This document shows positions 27,511-37,126 of a stretch of DNA of 64,000 bases, piece by piece. The stretch covers positions 1 through 64,000 of the forward strand of contig JAHBZZ010000003.1 in assembly GCA_019635215.1 (NCBI GenBank), given 5' to 3'. The notes under the pieces were generated by a model. That model saw only the letters and a program-made list of their open reading frames with translations, did not search any database and was not told the origin of the DNA. This DNA is from Nitrosomonas sp. GTDB lineage: Bacteria; Pseudomonadota; Gammaproteobacteria; Burkholderiales; Nitrosomonadaceae. Each line of letters begins with the position of its first letter. Position 1 is the stretch's first letter. The position numbers were made by a program, and so were the translations under genes.

Positions 27511-28629
27511 TTATTTATTGGAAATTGTGATTGGAATCTCAGTAAGTTTTTTTGTTTTTTTATCTTCTTCAGCGATCCATTTAGGTATAGGCTCTGCGAC
27601 CATTTCTCCGGTTGTTCTGGGTCCTTTTACGGATGTGATAAAAGCTTTCCATGGGTTACGCAGTGTATCTTCTACGGCAGTTGCTTCATAACCGCAATGC
27701 GCCATGCATTGCGCACATTTAGGATTGTTGGCATTGCCGTACTTTTCCCATGGCGTAGTATCCAGCAGTTCCTGAAAAGTTTTGACGTAACCTTCATCGG
27801 ACAATAAATAACAGGGTTTTTGCCAACCGAAAACATTGCGTGTCGGATTTCCCCACGGTGTACATTTGTAATCCTGATTACCCGCCAGAAAATCCAGGTA
27901 AAGCGCCGAATGACTAAGTCGCCATTTGCGCTTCAACTTTTTACCCAATTCAAAGATACCCCGGAATAACTGTTTGGTATCCGCACCTTTGATGAAAACA
28001 TCCTGCTTGGGCGCATGTTCGTAGCTGAATCCCGGTGCTATAGTTACTCCTTCCACACCTAGCTCCGTTACATAATCCAGAAATTCGGCCACGTCTTGAG
28101 GTGTTTCTCCTTGAAACAAGGTACAGTTAACGGTGACACGAAAGCCTCTATCCAGCCCTAATTTAATGGCTTCAACCGCACGCTCAAAAACACCTTCCTG
28201 GCATACCGAGGCATCATGACGCTCTTTCATACCATCGAGATGCACGGAGAAAGTCAGATAAGGCGAGGGGGTGTAGTCACCCATGCGCTTCTTGAGTAGT
28301 AGTGCATTTGTACAGAGATAAACATATTTCTTGCGCTTAATGATACCTTCAACGATACGCGGCATATCTTTGTGCAGTAAAGGCTCTCCGCCAGGAATCG
28401 AAACCATGGGTGCACCGCATTCATCCACTGCCTGCATGCATTCTTCATACGACAAACGCTTATCCAGAATTTCTTCAGGATGCGCAATTTTTCCACAGCC
28501 AGCACATGCCAGATTGCAGCGAAATAGCGGTTCCAGCATTAACACTAAAGGATATTTTTTAACACCTTTAATTTTTTGTTTGATCAGATAGCTGGCGACT
28601 GCAATCTGCTGACGTAAAGGAACTCCCAT
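27511..28629 (-). CDS. hpnH: Adenosylhopane synthase HpnH, radical SAM enzyme
   Basis: A 372-residue enzyme from the ATG at 28629. It has the radical SAM cluster Cys38-x3-Cys42-x2-Cys45 (CNLACAGC) and joins adenosine to hopene (diploptene) to make adenosylhopane, the first step of extended hopanoids. SIPGGEPLLH is the SAM-binding GGEP motif; a C-terminal Cys cluster (KCAQCMAHCGYE) is also present. First gene of the hopanoid operon. The squalene-hopene cyclase gene is not in the window. Confidence 0.93.
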   Translation of the reverse strand: MGVPLRQQIAVASYLIKQKIKGVKKYPLVLMLEPLFRCNLACAGCGKIAHPEEILDKRLSYEECMQAVDECGAPMVSIPGGEPLLHKDMPRIVEGIIKRKKYVYLCTNALLLKKRMGDYTPSPYLTFSVHLDGMKERHDASVCQEGVFERAVEAIKLGLDRGFRVTVNCTLFQGETPQDVAEFLDYVTELGVEGVTIAPGFSYEHAPKQDVFIKGADTKQLFRGIFELGKKLKRKWRLSHSALYLDFLAGNQDYKCTPWGNPTRNVFGWQKPCYLLSDEGYVKTFQELLDTTPWEKYGNANNPKCAQCMAHCGYEATAVEDTLRNPWKAFITSVKGPRTTGEMVAEPIPKWIAEEDKKTKKLTEIPITISNK

Positions 28630-29165
28630 GGTTAAAACCTCCAAAATACTTCATTAAATGACGAATTAATTTCCTGTCAGGATTCAATAACTTCGGTAAT
28701 TTGCTTGAAAACGAAAAAATAAATTCAATTCGTTAAAACAATTTTAGGGGTGACATGCTCAATGTATAAATAGACAACACCGCATCAAAAAGTACTTAGA
28801 AATAAATAATTCACTTTTTTATGTAAGTGGATCAACGCAATATAATATTCTTAAATTTTAGGTTTCTGATATCATAAACTTATTTTGTGACTAAAAACAG
28901 GTCAGCGGAAGTTACTGGATTTTCCATTTTTTCACCAAATGAAAAAAATGATCTGTTATACAATTGCTTATGAATCATTAGTCTGGATTCGGATCATCCG
29001 CTCGTTTTGTATGAAAACAACACTGCTGGATATCTAAAATAATTATGTAACTCATCAGCAAATTCAACAATCGTCTTTGTCTTTCAATGTATATAGGAGC
29101 ATCGAATTAAATAATGATGCTCCTCTGAATGAAATCAAAAAGTGAAGTGTACCGACTCAGCGTCT
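28630..29165. other. Intergenic, no gene seen
   Basis: About 535 AT-rich bases between the start of hpnH and the end of the divergently placed lipoprotein unit. It must hold the hopanoid operon promoter, but I cannot single out a convincing -35/-10 pair, repeat or RNA. Confidence 0.5.
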
Positions 29166-29792
29166 TTAGTGTTGCACACTGAGCGCACGGAGGGTTTCTT
29201 TGGTTAATTCACCGGATGCCAGATTGTTATCCTGTTGGAAACTTTTTAGTGCCGCCAATGTTCTCGGCCCGCTAACACCGTCAGCCGGTCCGGGTTTGTA
29301 ACCTGCTTTTGCAAGCGCCTTTTGCACTTGGCGAATTAAATTTGGTGTAGCTGCAACAACTTCGTCAGCATCGTCAATAATTTCGGCAATTGCTGCACTG
29401 GCATCTTCCTTAAAATCAGCAGCCGTATCCTGAGCAATTGTAATGCTATCTTCGATAGCGCTCATCATCGTGTCTGCAGATCCAGAAATGGCTTCACCAG
29501 CAGCATCGATACCTTCATCAACCGCTTCAGAAAAACCATCCAGAACACCATCCATCGATGCTGTATCGCCATCCAGATCAAAAACATTAAGTGTTTGTAT
29601 CTCTTCCATGTTTTCCAAACTTGTTATCGGCTCAGGTATAATAACAGTCTCTCCACTTTCTTTCGTATTCACCCCAGCTTGCCCATTTTCCGCAGAATCT
29701 GTGCTTTCTCCGTTGCCACATCCCGATAAGAGAATAGCTGCAAATAAAAAGACGACACCTGTTGATAAAATTCTAATTTCAAGCGATTTCAT
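29166..29792 (-). CDS. Lipoprotein with a peptidoglycan-binding domain
   Basis: A 208-residue protein from the ATG at 29792 (GGAGGG upstream). The signal sequence ends in the lipobox LLSGC, so the mature protein is lipid-anchored at Cys25. A long acidic, Ala/Asp/Glu/Ser-rich linker follows (about residues 50-150) with helical repeats such as SGSADTMMSAIEDSITIAQD. The last 55 residues are a PG_binding_1 domain (VQKALAKAGYKPGPADGVSGPRTLAALKSFQ... family pattern). It probably tethers the outer membrane or an attached partner to the cell wall. Single gene. Confidence 0.85.
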   Translation of the reverse strand: MKSLEIRILSTGVVFLFAAILLSGCGNGESTDSAENGQAGVNTKESGETVIIPEPITSLENMEEIQTLNVFDLDGDTASMDGVLDGFSEAVDEGIDAAGEAISGSADTMMSAIEDSITIAQDTAADFKEDASAAIAEIIDDADEVVAATPNLIRQVQKALAKAGYKPGPADGVSGPRTLAALKSFQQDNNLASGELTKETLRALSVQH

Positions 29793-30915
29793 TGATATAC
29801 CCTCCATTATTTGGAAATAAAGTCACAAACTGCAAATACAAAAATACATCCTGTAAATTCATATGATAATTCGAAATTCCTTTAATGTCTTTGAATCGTT
29901 CCAAAGGAAAAACTTTTTCCGGCCGCTCAAGTTTGCAATAAATACAATCAATTCCATAAAAATGTGTGGAATTTATCGTTATATATTTTGTATAAACGTG
30001 AATGCTCTTGATCAAATTTTGATACCGGATTAAACGTATTGAAGATCAACGTCACAGATAGAGGACTACTCTAACTCTATTTTTATAGCCTAATTCATTA
30101 TTACAGCAAATTTTCAATTTTTTATTTCCATTGAATCAGTGGCTAATGTGTTTGTGTCGGATTGGCGGCAGGCATAGATGTGATTCTGTTATGTGAGCAA
30201 TTCACACCGATACATAATTACAGCCTTCCACGAGCCAATTAGCCTACGATAACAAGGTTTCATTCTGGTTGACTGTTTATTACTTGCGAAGTATTTTTCA
30301 TGCAAAAGTTTTTGTAACCGGTGATTAGTTTTAACTATGCTCACTGTGCCTTTTTCAGTGAGATCTTGAATAGGCTCTAAAAGTCGGCATATATAATTGT
30401 TGTGCGTCAAGATTTCGTATTGATTAGAAAATCTTTGGTTGTGTAAAACAAACAACCACTTGTTGTTTTTAAGTCACAACGGTATTTCCTCAGTTGATCG
30501 ACTCATACGGTAATTTTTCACGATGCTTTTTCAAGGAAAATCGGTTTGACTTGAAAAAATCTTATCGATTGAAATTTTATACGGTGATTCAAAGTGCAGT
30601 CGCCAGATTATATAATTTGATCGTGTACAAAGATAGAATTTACAATCGTGTTTTTAACAATGTTGTTTTGATGCAACACTTGTCTAATAAGTGCCTTGAC
30701 ACACAAAAGCTCCTTATATAAGCTGCGTTTTAGTCAAATATGACACACTTATTTTAATAATTAAGCAATGTCAGCGGTCAGCGTTTGAGTTGAGAATTCC
30801 AGCCAGCAAAAAGAATGAGGGCAAAGAATCAAGGTTGGCACGCAATATCGGAATTTCTTGCCAGGGAAAGCAAGATGAAGAAAAGTACAAGTTATATTAC
30901 TTCGAGGGGAAGATC
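29793..30915. other. Long AT-rich intergenic region, no gene seen
   Basis: Over 1.1 kb ahead of the sphingolipid-type operon. Open frames on both strands are short and have no recognisable protein pattern. A promoter for the operon is expected here. I see no tRNA, IS remnant or riboswitch in it. Confidence 0.45.
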
Positions 30916-32739
30916 TTGAGTTCGACAATAACCAAGTTGAATGCTCCGCTTACGCAGGCGTTTGATTTTCAGCCTTCCAGCGAAACGCAATCAATACCGA
31001 CACCGACAAAAAATACGCTCGCGCAGCAGTTGGCGGGTTTTGATACTTTGATCGGCGCACTGGAATATGCAGCACAAGGGATTACCGGTTACAATTTTTA
31101 TGATGCAAGGGGTAATCTACGTTCGGTTTTGCCTTACAGTTTACTTAGAGATAATGCGCGCAATCTGGCCCAACGTTTATCTGGACTTGAACTGGAACAC
31201 GGTAGTCGTGTTGCTATTATTGCAGATACATCACCTGAATTTATCGAGTTGTTCTTTGCCTGTCGTTATGCAGGTTTAGTTCCATTTGCAATGCCCGTAC
31301 CCGTCAACTTGGGCAGTCACGGAATCTACGTCCAACAATTGAAAGGATTGCTTGAAAGCAGTCAGGCTAGCGTAGCGCTTGCAAATCTTGATTACATTAA
31401 TTTTCTTGAAGAGGCTGCTGAAAAGATAACCGGTCTGAAATGGATTGGTACGCCGGGACAATTAAGCAAACTACCGATAAAAAAGGTGGCGTTGCAACCC
31501 AATCAGCCAAATGAGATCGCTTATCTGCAATTTACATCAGGCAGCACTCGTATGCCGCGGGGTGTAGTCATAACTGAGCATGCGCTCATGTGCAATCTAA
31601 AAGGAATAGTACGTAACGGTCTGGAAATAACACCTGAAGATCGTTCTGCATCCTGGTTGCCTTTCTATCATGATATGGGATTGGTAGGTCTCGTCCTGGC
31701 ACCTATGGTTACACAGATATCTGTTGATTATCTGGCGACACGCGATTTTGCAATTCGTCCTTTACAATGGCTGAAACTGATCAGTCGTAACCGCTGCACT
31801 GTGGCATTCAGCCAGCCTTTTGGACTTAAATTATGCACCATGCGCGCGCGCGAATCAGATCTGAAAGATCTTGACCTGAGTTGTTGGAGAGCTGCCGGAA
31901 TCGGCGCTGAAATGATTCGCCCTGATACATTAAGAAATTTTGCTGAAAAATTCTCATCTGCCGGATTTAATGAGAAAGCATTTCTACCCTGCTATGGTTT
32001 AGCCGAATCAACATTGGCCGTCACATTTTCAAAAATAGGCAGTGGATTTAATAGTATACAAATCGACAGCAAAATACTGGTCGACAAACGGATGGCTGTC
32101 AGATTGCAAGCCGAAGGGCGCAAGAGTAACGAATTTGTGAATTGCGGAAAGCCGCTGCCGGGGCACATCGTCAAAATCGTAGATGAAGAAGATCGGCCAC
32201 TGGAAGAGAGAATGCTTGGGAGTGTACTTGTGCAAGGTGCAAGTATTATGTCGGGTTATTTCAACAATCCCGAAGAGACAAAAAATGCGCTAAAACCGGA
32301 AAGTTGGCTTGACACCGGAGATATCGGTTTTCTTTATGAAGGAGACTTGTATATCACAGGTCGGCGAACGGATGTTATTATCATAAATGGACGCAATATT
32401 CGTGCACAGGACATCGAAGAGCTTGCCGAACAGCAACCTGAAGTCAGATCAAGAGAAGCTTCGGCTTTTGGTGTCAGTAATGAAGATGGTTCGACAACTG
32501 TCGTTCTCGTTATCGAATGCAGACTGGCCTCACCGGCGGAACGCCACACGTTGAGCAAACGGTTGCAACAACTTGTTTATATGGCCTTTGGCGTAAACTG
32601 TATCGTAGAGCTTGTTCCACCGCATACATTACCTAGAACATCGTCTGGAAAGTTATCTCGTTTTGCCGCACGGCAAGGCTATATACAACGTACAAATCTG
32701 GACGATCAACTAGCGGTGGTTGAATCCGGGGATCGTTAG
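30916..32739 (+). CDS. Fatty acyl-AMP ligase / acyl-ACP synthetase
   Basis: An adenylate-forming enzyme of about 607 residues that activates a fatty acid as acyl-AMP and loads it onto an acyl carrier protein. Key motifs are LQFTSGSTRMPRGVVITE (P-loop, A3), WLPFYHDMGLVG (the FAAL marker), LPCYGLAESTLAV (A5) and LDTGDIGFLYEGDLYITGR (A7). The start is uncertain: TTG at 30916 with GAGGGGAAG upstream gives the normal family length, while an in-frame TTG at 30790 would add 42 unusual residues. First gene of a four-gene plus-strand operon with a CerR-like reductase, an ACP and an SPT-like enzyme, matching the Caulobacter sphingolipid gene set. Confidence 0.88.
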   Translation: MSSTITKLNAPLTQAFDFQPSSETQSIPTPTKNTLAQQLAGFDTLIGALEYAAQGITGYNFYDARGNLRSVLPYSLLRDNARNLAQRLSGLELEHGSRVAIIADTSPEFIELFFACRYAGLVPFAMPVPVNLGSHGIYVQQLKGLLESSQASVALANLDYINFLEEAAEKITGLKWIGTPGQLSKLPIKKVALQPNQPNEIAYLQFTSGSTRMPRGVVITEHALMCNLKGIVRNGLEITPEDRSASWLPFYHDMGLVGLVLAPMVTQISVDYLATRDFAIRPLQWLKLISRNRCTVAFSQPFGLKLCTMRARESDLKDLDLSCWRAAGIGAEMIRPDTLRNFAEKFSSAGFNEKAFLPCYGLAESTLAVTFSKIGSGFNSIQIDSKILVDKRMAVRLQAEGRKSNEFVNCGKPLPGHIVKIVDEEDRPLEERMLGSVLVQGASIMSGYFNNPEETKNALKPESWLDTGDIGFLYEGDLYITGRRTDVIIINGRNIRAQDIEELAEQQPEVRSREASAFGVSNEDGSTTVVLVIECRLASPAERHTLSKRLQQLVYMAFGVNCIVELVPPHTLPRTSSGKLSRFAARQGYIQRTNLDDQLAVVESGDR

Positions 32740-32744
32740 TCTGT

Positions 32745-33656
32745 ATGCAAAAATTAGTAGCCGTCACTGGTGCTACTGGTTTTATCGGTCGGAGACTTGT
32801 TAACAGCCTTGTAGACGCAGGTTGGCGTATAAAAGCAATTACTCGAAAAAAAATAGCGGATACAGATTCCGTCAATTGGTTTTATGGTGATCTGAATAGT
32901 CTGCCGGTTTTAACTGACCTTGTAAGAGATGTTTCAGCAGTTATTCATTGTGCAGGAACTGTAAGGGGAGGTTCATTTGGTGCATTTGCTCATACCAATG
33001 TAACAGGAACTGAGAATCTCCTCAAAGCGGTTGTTCAGCAAAAACAACCGCCGCGTTTTTTATTCATCTCCTCACTTGCCGCCAGACAACCCGAGTTATC
33101 CTGGTATGCCAGAAGTAAAAAACAGGCTGAACAGCTTGTCATTGATCATACATCAGAATTATCCTGGACAATTTTCAGGCCAACCGCAGTGTACGGCCCC
33201 GGTGATAAGGAACTGAAACCGCTCTTCCAGGCAACCCGCAAAGGATTACTTCCTGTCGTAGGGAAATTACAAAACCGTTTCGGGTTATTGCATGTTGACG
33301 ATCTGGTTTCCGCAATTCAGGCGTGGTTGTATCTCGATACACCATGCCCTGGCATTTACGAACTGGATGATGGCACTACCGGAGGATATAGCTTTCCGTT
33401 GCTGGCAACTTTGACTCAGGAGATATGGAACAGGCCGGTCCGGTGTGTCGTAGCGCCTCATTTCCTGATAAAAAGCATCGCTGTTATAAATCTTTGGTTG
33501 GCAAGAATCTTCCACTACTCCCCTATGCTGACTCCCGGAAAGGTAAAAGAGCTGCACCACCATGACTGGGTATGTGATAATGCGCCTTTGATTCATGCAC
33601 TGCCCCACTGGCAGCCCCGTGTTCGTTTGCATGATGCATTGCCGCTAATTGTATAG
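32745..33656 (+). CDS. NAD(P)-dependent epimerase/reductase, CerR-like
   Basis: A 303-residue extended short-chain dehydrogenase. The Rossmann motif VTGATGFIGRRLV lies at residues 7-19, and the catalytic Tyr-x3-Lys is WYARSKKQAE, with the preceding FISSLAA serine. It starts six bases after the acyl ligase stop. In Caulobacter an enzyme of this type, CerR, reduces the 3-oxo group formed by serine palmitoyltransferase (in bacteria apparently after N-acylation). That role is inferred from the operon; the fold alone would allow a sugar epimerase. Confidence 0.8.
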   Translation: MQKLVAVTGATGFIGRRLVNSLVDAGWRIKAITRKKIADTDSVNWFYGDLNSLPVLTDLVRDVSAVIHCAGTVRGGSFGAFAHTNVTGTENLLKAVVQQKQPPRFLFISSLAARQPELSWYARSKKQAEQLVIDHTSELSWTIFRPTAVYGPGDKELKPLFQATRKGLLPVVGKLQNRFGLLHVDDLVSAIQAWLYLDTPCPGIYELDDGTTGGYSFPLLATLTQEIWNRPVRCVVAPHFLIKSIAVINLWLARIFHYSPMLTPGKVKELHHHDWVCDNAPLIHALPHWQPRVRLHDALPLIV

Positions 33657-33673
33657 CTACACATAAATGAGTT

Positions 33674-33928
33674 ATGACAAACAATAATTACGATGAAATC
33701 ATTGAACTGCTCTGCGATCGTCTCGGCAGTCTGGCAAATGCTGATGTAAACATTACGGCAGAAACCAATCTGATTAGTGAATTATCCATTGATTCAATTA
33801 AACTCCTGAATCTTATTATGGAAATAGAAGATGCATTTGATATCTCAATTCCTATTAACGCGCTGGCTGACGTTCAAACAGTACATGAATTGGCAAGCCT
33901 CATTTCCAAAATTAAATCCGCATCCTGA
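33674..33928 (+). CDS. Acyl carrier protein
   Basis: An 84-residue four-helix carrier. The phosphopantetheine attachment site is Ser41 in ELSIDSIKLLNLIMEIED, the DSxxxL motif. It is distinct from the housekeeping ACP (which reads DSLDTVEL) and lies between the CerR-like and SPT-like genes, three bases before the latter, so it is probably dedicated to feeding acyl chains from the upstream ligase to the synthase. Confidence 0.92.
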   Translation: MTNNNYDEIIELLCDRLGSLANADVNITAETNLISELSIDSIKLLNLIMEIEDAFDISIPINALADVQTVHELASLISKIKSAS

Positions 33929-33931
33929 TAA

Positions 33932-35122
33932 ATGAATTTACTGGAAAAGCTTGATGCGGCTGCAACGGCAAGAAAAGCAATGTTGCCCGAAGGAGTCGGT
34001 GCTTTTGGAATTCCTGTCGAAGAAGTGTATTCAGCCACAGAAGCCAGGATCGGTGAGCGTCGCGTACTGTTACTTGGCACAAATAATTATTTGGGGTTAA
34101 CATTTGCCCCCGAATGTATCCAAGCGGCACACAAGGCGCTTGATACAGAAGGCACGGGAACGACCGGATCACGCATGGCAAACGGCAGCTACCATGGGCA
34201 TCGTGCACTTGAACGCGAATTTGCCGATTTCTATGACTGCTGCGCGGGAATCGTTTTCACCACTGGCTATCAAGCCAATCTGGGCACTATCTCTGGATTA
34301 GTGGGCCGCGGCGATACCGTACTGATCGATGGCGATTCGCATGCCAGCATTTTTGATGGCTGCATCCTGAGTGGCGCTGAAATTATTCGCTTTAAACACA
34401 ACGACATGATCGATATGGAGAAGCGGTTGCGTCGCCTGGGCGATCGCACGGAAACGACCTTAATTATTGTCGAAGGTATTTACAGCATGCTTGGCGATCA
34501 GGCGCCATTGGCCGATATTGTTGCGCTTAAAAACAAATACAAATGCACGTTACTGCTGGATGAAGCGCATTCACTCGGTGTTTTGGGCGAAACAGGACAG
34601 GGATTGTCGGAGAAAACAGGATTACAAAAAGAAATTGATTTTATTACAGGTACTTTCAGCAAAAGTCTGTGCAGTATCGGTGGTTTTTGCGTCAGTAACC
34701 ATCCGCAATTGGATCAACTGCGCTATATCAGCCATCCTTATATTTTCACGGCGTCGCCATCCCCGGCAACAATCGCATCAACGCGTGCTGCGTTGCAATT
34801 ATTACGAAACGGCGGTAATCTGCGTAAACAACTCTGGAAAAATTGCACACAACTCTACTCAAAACTTGAAGAAACCGGGTACAAGTTGGGTCCGGAACCT
34901 GGTCCCGTAATAGCTGCGGTTCTCGACAACCCGAAACAAGCACTCCAAATTTGGCAGCGTTTGCTGGAAAACAATATCTATGTCAATTTAATTTTGCCGC
35001 CGGCTGCGCCCGATGGAAAATCGTTGGTACGTTGTAGCGTCAATGCAGCGCATACGACTGAGCAAATGGCATATGTGGGCGATATTTTTGCAAAGCTGTA
35101 TAATGAGATATTACAAACTTAA
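33932..35122 (+). CDS. spt: Serine palmitoyltransferase-like alpha-oxoamine synthase
   Basis: A 396-residue PLP enzyme that condenses an amino acid with an acyl thioester and releases CO2. The PLP lysine is Lys244 in TFSKSLCSIGG, Asp210 and His213 lie in LLLDEAHSLGVLG, and the stacking His137 lies in DGDSHASIFDG. Family members include SPT, KBL, AONS (BioF) and ALAS. The operon partners (acyl ligase, ACP, CerR-like reductase) argue for SPT making 3-oxosphinganine rather than BioF. The bacterial ceramide synthase gene is not seen in the window. Confidence 0.85.
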   Translation: MNLLEKLDAAATARKAMLPEGVGAFGIPVEEVYSATEARIGERRVLLLGTNNYLGLTFAPECIQAAHKALDTEGTGTTGSRMANGSYHGHRALEREFADFYDCCAGIVFTTGYQANLGTISGLVGRGDTVLIDGDSHASIFDGCILSGAEIIRFKHNDMIDMEKRLRRLGDRTETTLIIVEGIYSMLGDQAPLADIVALKNKYKCTLLLDEAHSLGVLGETGQGLSEKTGLQKEIDFITGTFSKSLCSIGGFCVSNHPQLDQLRYISHPYIFTASPSPATIASTRAALQLLRNGGNLRKQLWKNCTQLYSKLEETGYKLGPEPGPVIAAVLDNPKQALQIWQRLLENNIYVNLILPPAAPDGKSLVRCSVNAAHTTEQMAYVGDIFAKLYNEILQT

Positions 35123-35426
35123 TCGCGATCGGTTTTGTTGTCCTGCGGTTCCGAATGCGATATTCCGGACAAAATCTCCGCATACTGCACTGCTTCGCCG
35201 CTGTCTCTTTAATGACTCCTTCCTGATAGACTCTGCTATAGTTTAAACATTCTGCGTTTCATTGTTTCCAAACGCGCAACGGCTTTCCTTTATATGTTCG
35301 AGAAATATTTGGTTTTCAATTCATCATGCGAAACGGCATACAAAAATCGGCCGGTAAACCGAATCGGAATACCATGTTGCGGATTCAAACATCGGAAGAC
35401 GGGATAATCTGTTTTTTTGATTGATT
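35123..35426. other. Intergenic, nothing recognised
   Basis: About 300 bases between the SPT-like gene and ygfZ. No hairpin with a T-run and no supported open frame. Confidence 0.4.
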
Positions 35427-36464
35427 ATGCAAGCGCATTGGCACACTTTTCTACATACCCAACACGCAGTTATCGAAGACGGTAGAGTCATCCGTTTCGG
35501 CGAAAGCCGGCCGGAATCAGAACAAATACAGACAGAAACGGTATTGGTCGATCTTTCGCATTATGGATTGCTGATATTTTCCGGGGAAGATGCACAGGCA
35601 TTTCTGCAGAATCAGCTCAGTTGCGATGTCACGTTGGTTAACGTGCATCAGGCGCAGTATGGCAGCTACTGTACGCCCAAAGGGCGTGTGCTGGCGAATT
35701 TTATTCTGTGGCAGCGTGATGATGAATGGTTCATGCAGTTACCGGTGAACCTGTGTTCAGCCATACGGAAAAGACTGTCGATGTTTATTCTGCGTTCGAA
35801 GGTGCGCATTAATGAAAGCAGTGATCAGTGGATACGTATCGGCGTCGCGGGAAAAGCTGCGTGTGAGCAGGTTGCCGGAACCGTGCACATTTCTGTTAAC
35901 GCTGATTCTCCACTTCAGGTGATACGAACTGCGCAGGCGGATGTACTCTGCCATGCAGCAGACCGTATCGAACTGATCGTCACACCGGAACATGCGTCGG
36001 AACTTTGGAACATACTGCGCCGGCATGCGCAGCCTTCTAGTGCAGACCGTTGGGATTGGCTGGCGATACAGGCGGGCATACCTGTTATTACCCTGGAAAC
36101 ACAGGAAGAATTCATCCCGCAAATGATCAATCTGGATCTGATCGGCGGGGTTAGTTTCAAGAAAGGATGCTATCCCGGGCAGGAAATTGTTGCGCGCACG
36201 CAATACCTGGGCAAGCTCAAACGCCGTATGTATCTGGCGCATATCGCAACCCGGGATTGCGTATCGGCAGGTGATGATCTATATGATGCACATTTCGAAG
36301 ATCAATCCTGCGGCATGATTGTCAACGCTGCGCTGTCCCCGGCTGGCGGTTACGATGTACTTGCGGTTATCCAGCGCAGCAGTGCCGCGGCAGGAAAGAT
36401 TTACTGGAAAACACCGCAGGGTCCTGTCCTGAATATCGGAACACTGCCGTATGCACTGGATTAA
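35427..36464 (+). CDS. ygfZ: Folate-binding protein YgfZ
   Basis: A 345-residue relative of the glycine cleavage T protein that helps assemble or repair iron-sulphur proteins such as MiaB and uses folate. The family signature K-G-C-x-P/T-G-Q-E is present as FKKGCYPGQEIVARTQYLGK (about residue 245). N-terminal LIFSGEDAQAFLQNQLSCDV is also typical. The ATG at 35427 is preferred to the TTG at 35421. Single gene, convergent with the next. Confidence 0.95.
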   Translation: MQAHWHTFLHTQHAVIEDGRVIRFGESRPESEQIQTETVLVDLSHYGLLIFSGEDAQAFLQNQLSCDVTLVNVHQAQYGSYCTPKGRVLANFILWQRDDEWFMQLPVNLCSAIRKRLSMFILRSKVRINESSDQWIRIGVAGKAACEQVAGTVHISVNADSPLQVIRTAQADVLCHAADRIELIVTPEHASELWNILRRHAQPSSADRWDWLAIQAGIPVITLETQEEFIPQMINLDLIGGVSFKKGCYPGQEIVARTQYLGKLKRRMYLAHIATRDCVSAGDDLYDAHFEDQSCGMIVNAALSPAGGYDVLAVIQRSSAAAGKIYWKTPQGPVLNIGTLPYALD

Positions 36465-36496
36465 CAGCCTGTCGGCGATCGGTGGCGGCAGCAGTT

Positions 36497-37126
36497 TTAT
36501 GCCGCGTAATCCAGAAAATAAATTGCCGCACCCAGCAACACCAGCGCCAGCTCGGCGGCGGTCACCCACAGCAGGATAACGGTAATACGGCGGCCCATGG
36601 GTTTCATCGGCTGCCAGACCCGTTGCATATACCAGCGCCAGAGCCGGTATTTTGACCATCGGTGCCAGTGGATTAAAAAACGTTGCAGATCATAGGCCCA
36701 GATCGAGATGCTTTTGTCGACACGGTGCAGTTGTTGCAAACGTTCGTTTTCCGGCAATCCGTCATAATAGTCGGTAATGGTCAGTCTGGAGCGGCAACCT
36801 GGCAGACCGGACGCCGGCTCGATGATAAATGTCGTGCGCGATTTTACACCCTGATCGTATTCGATCTGCAATCCGTTCGATAATTGCCGCACGGTCAATA
36901 CCAGATCGAAATCAAAGGGCGTTTGCTGGCTGATATTCTGTCCGGAAAAAAAATAGCGGTTGTTTCCCAGGTTCTGCCAATTGCGTACGTTGAGCATGGG
37001 ATTAATACGGAACAACCGTTCGATATCATGGCAGAATTGCGTCAATTCAGGCACGCTTAACGGCGTGTGCAGAACCGCCCATGCAGCGTCGTTACCGTTT
37101 TTTAGCGGTTGATGCTTTACATCCAT
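36497..37126 (-). CDS. Conserved hypothetical protein with C-terminal membrane helix
   Basis: A 209-residue protein I cannot assign to a named family. Residues 1-130 resemble an SRPBCC/START-like beta-helix-grip domain (FDFDLVLTVRQLSNGLQIEYDQGVKSRTTFIIEPA and RLTITDYYDGLP), residues 130-180 are very rich in Trp, Arg and Lys (HWHRWSKYRLWRWYMQRVW), and residues 182-205 form a membrane helix. The soluble domain is therefore cytoplasmic and held at the membrane by a basic, tryptophan-rich hinge. Its ATG overlaps the stop of the universal stress protein by one base (TAATG), so the two are translated together. Confidence 0.7.
   Translation of the reverse strand: MDVKHQPLKNGNDAAWAVLHTPLSVPELTQFCHDIERLFRINPMLNVRNWQNLGNNRYFFSGQNISQQTPFDFDLVLTVRQLSNGLQIEYDQGVKSRTTFIIEPASGLPGCRSRLTITDYYDGLPENERLQQLHRVDKSISIWAYDLQRFLIHWHRWSKYRLWRWYMQRVWQPMKPMGRRITVILLWVTAAELALVLLGAAIYFLDYAA

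Noticed and set aside
30189-30721. Open frames of 75-88 codons on both strands ahead of the sphingolipid operon
   Set aside because: No ribosome-binding site, no family pattern and odd composition; most likely chance frames in AT-rich DNA.
33932-35122. BioF (biotin pathway) for the alpha-oxoamine synthase
   Set aside because: Its partners are an acyl-ACP ligase, a dedicated ACP and a CerR-like reductase, and no bioA/C/D/H is adjacent; bioB is 28 kb away.
35427-36464. Reading ygfZ as a glycine cleavage T protein
   Set aside because: The KGCYPGQE signature and length are those of YgfZ, and no gcvH or gcvP is near.
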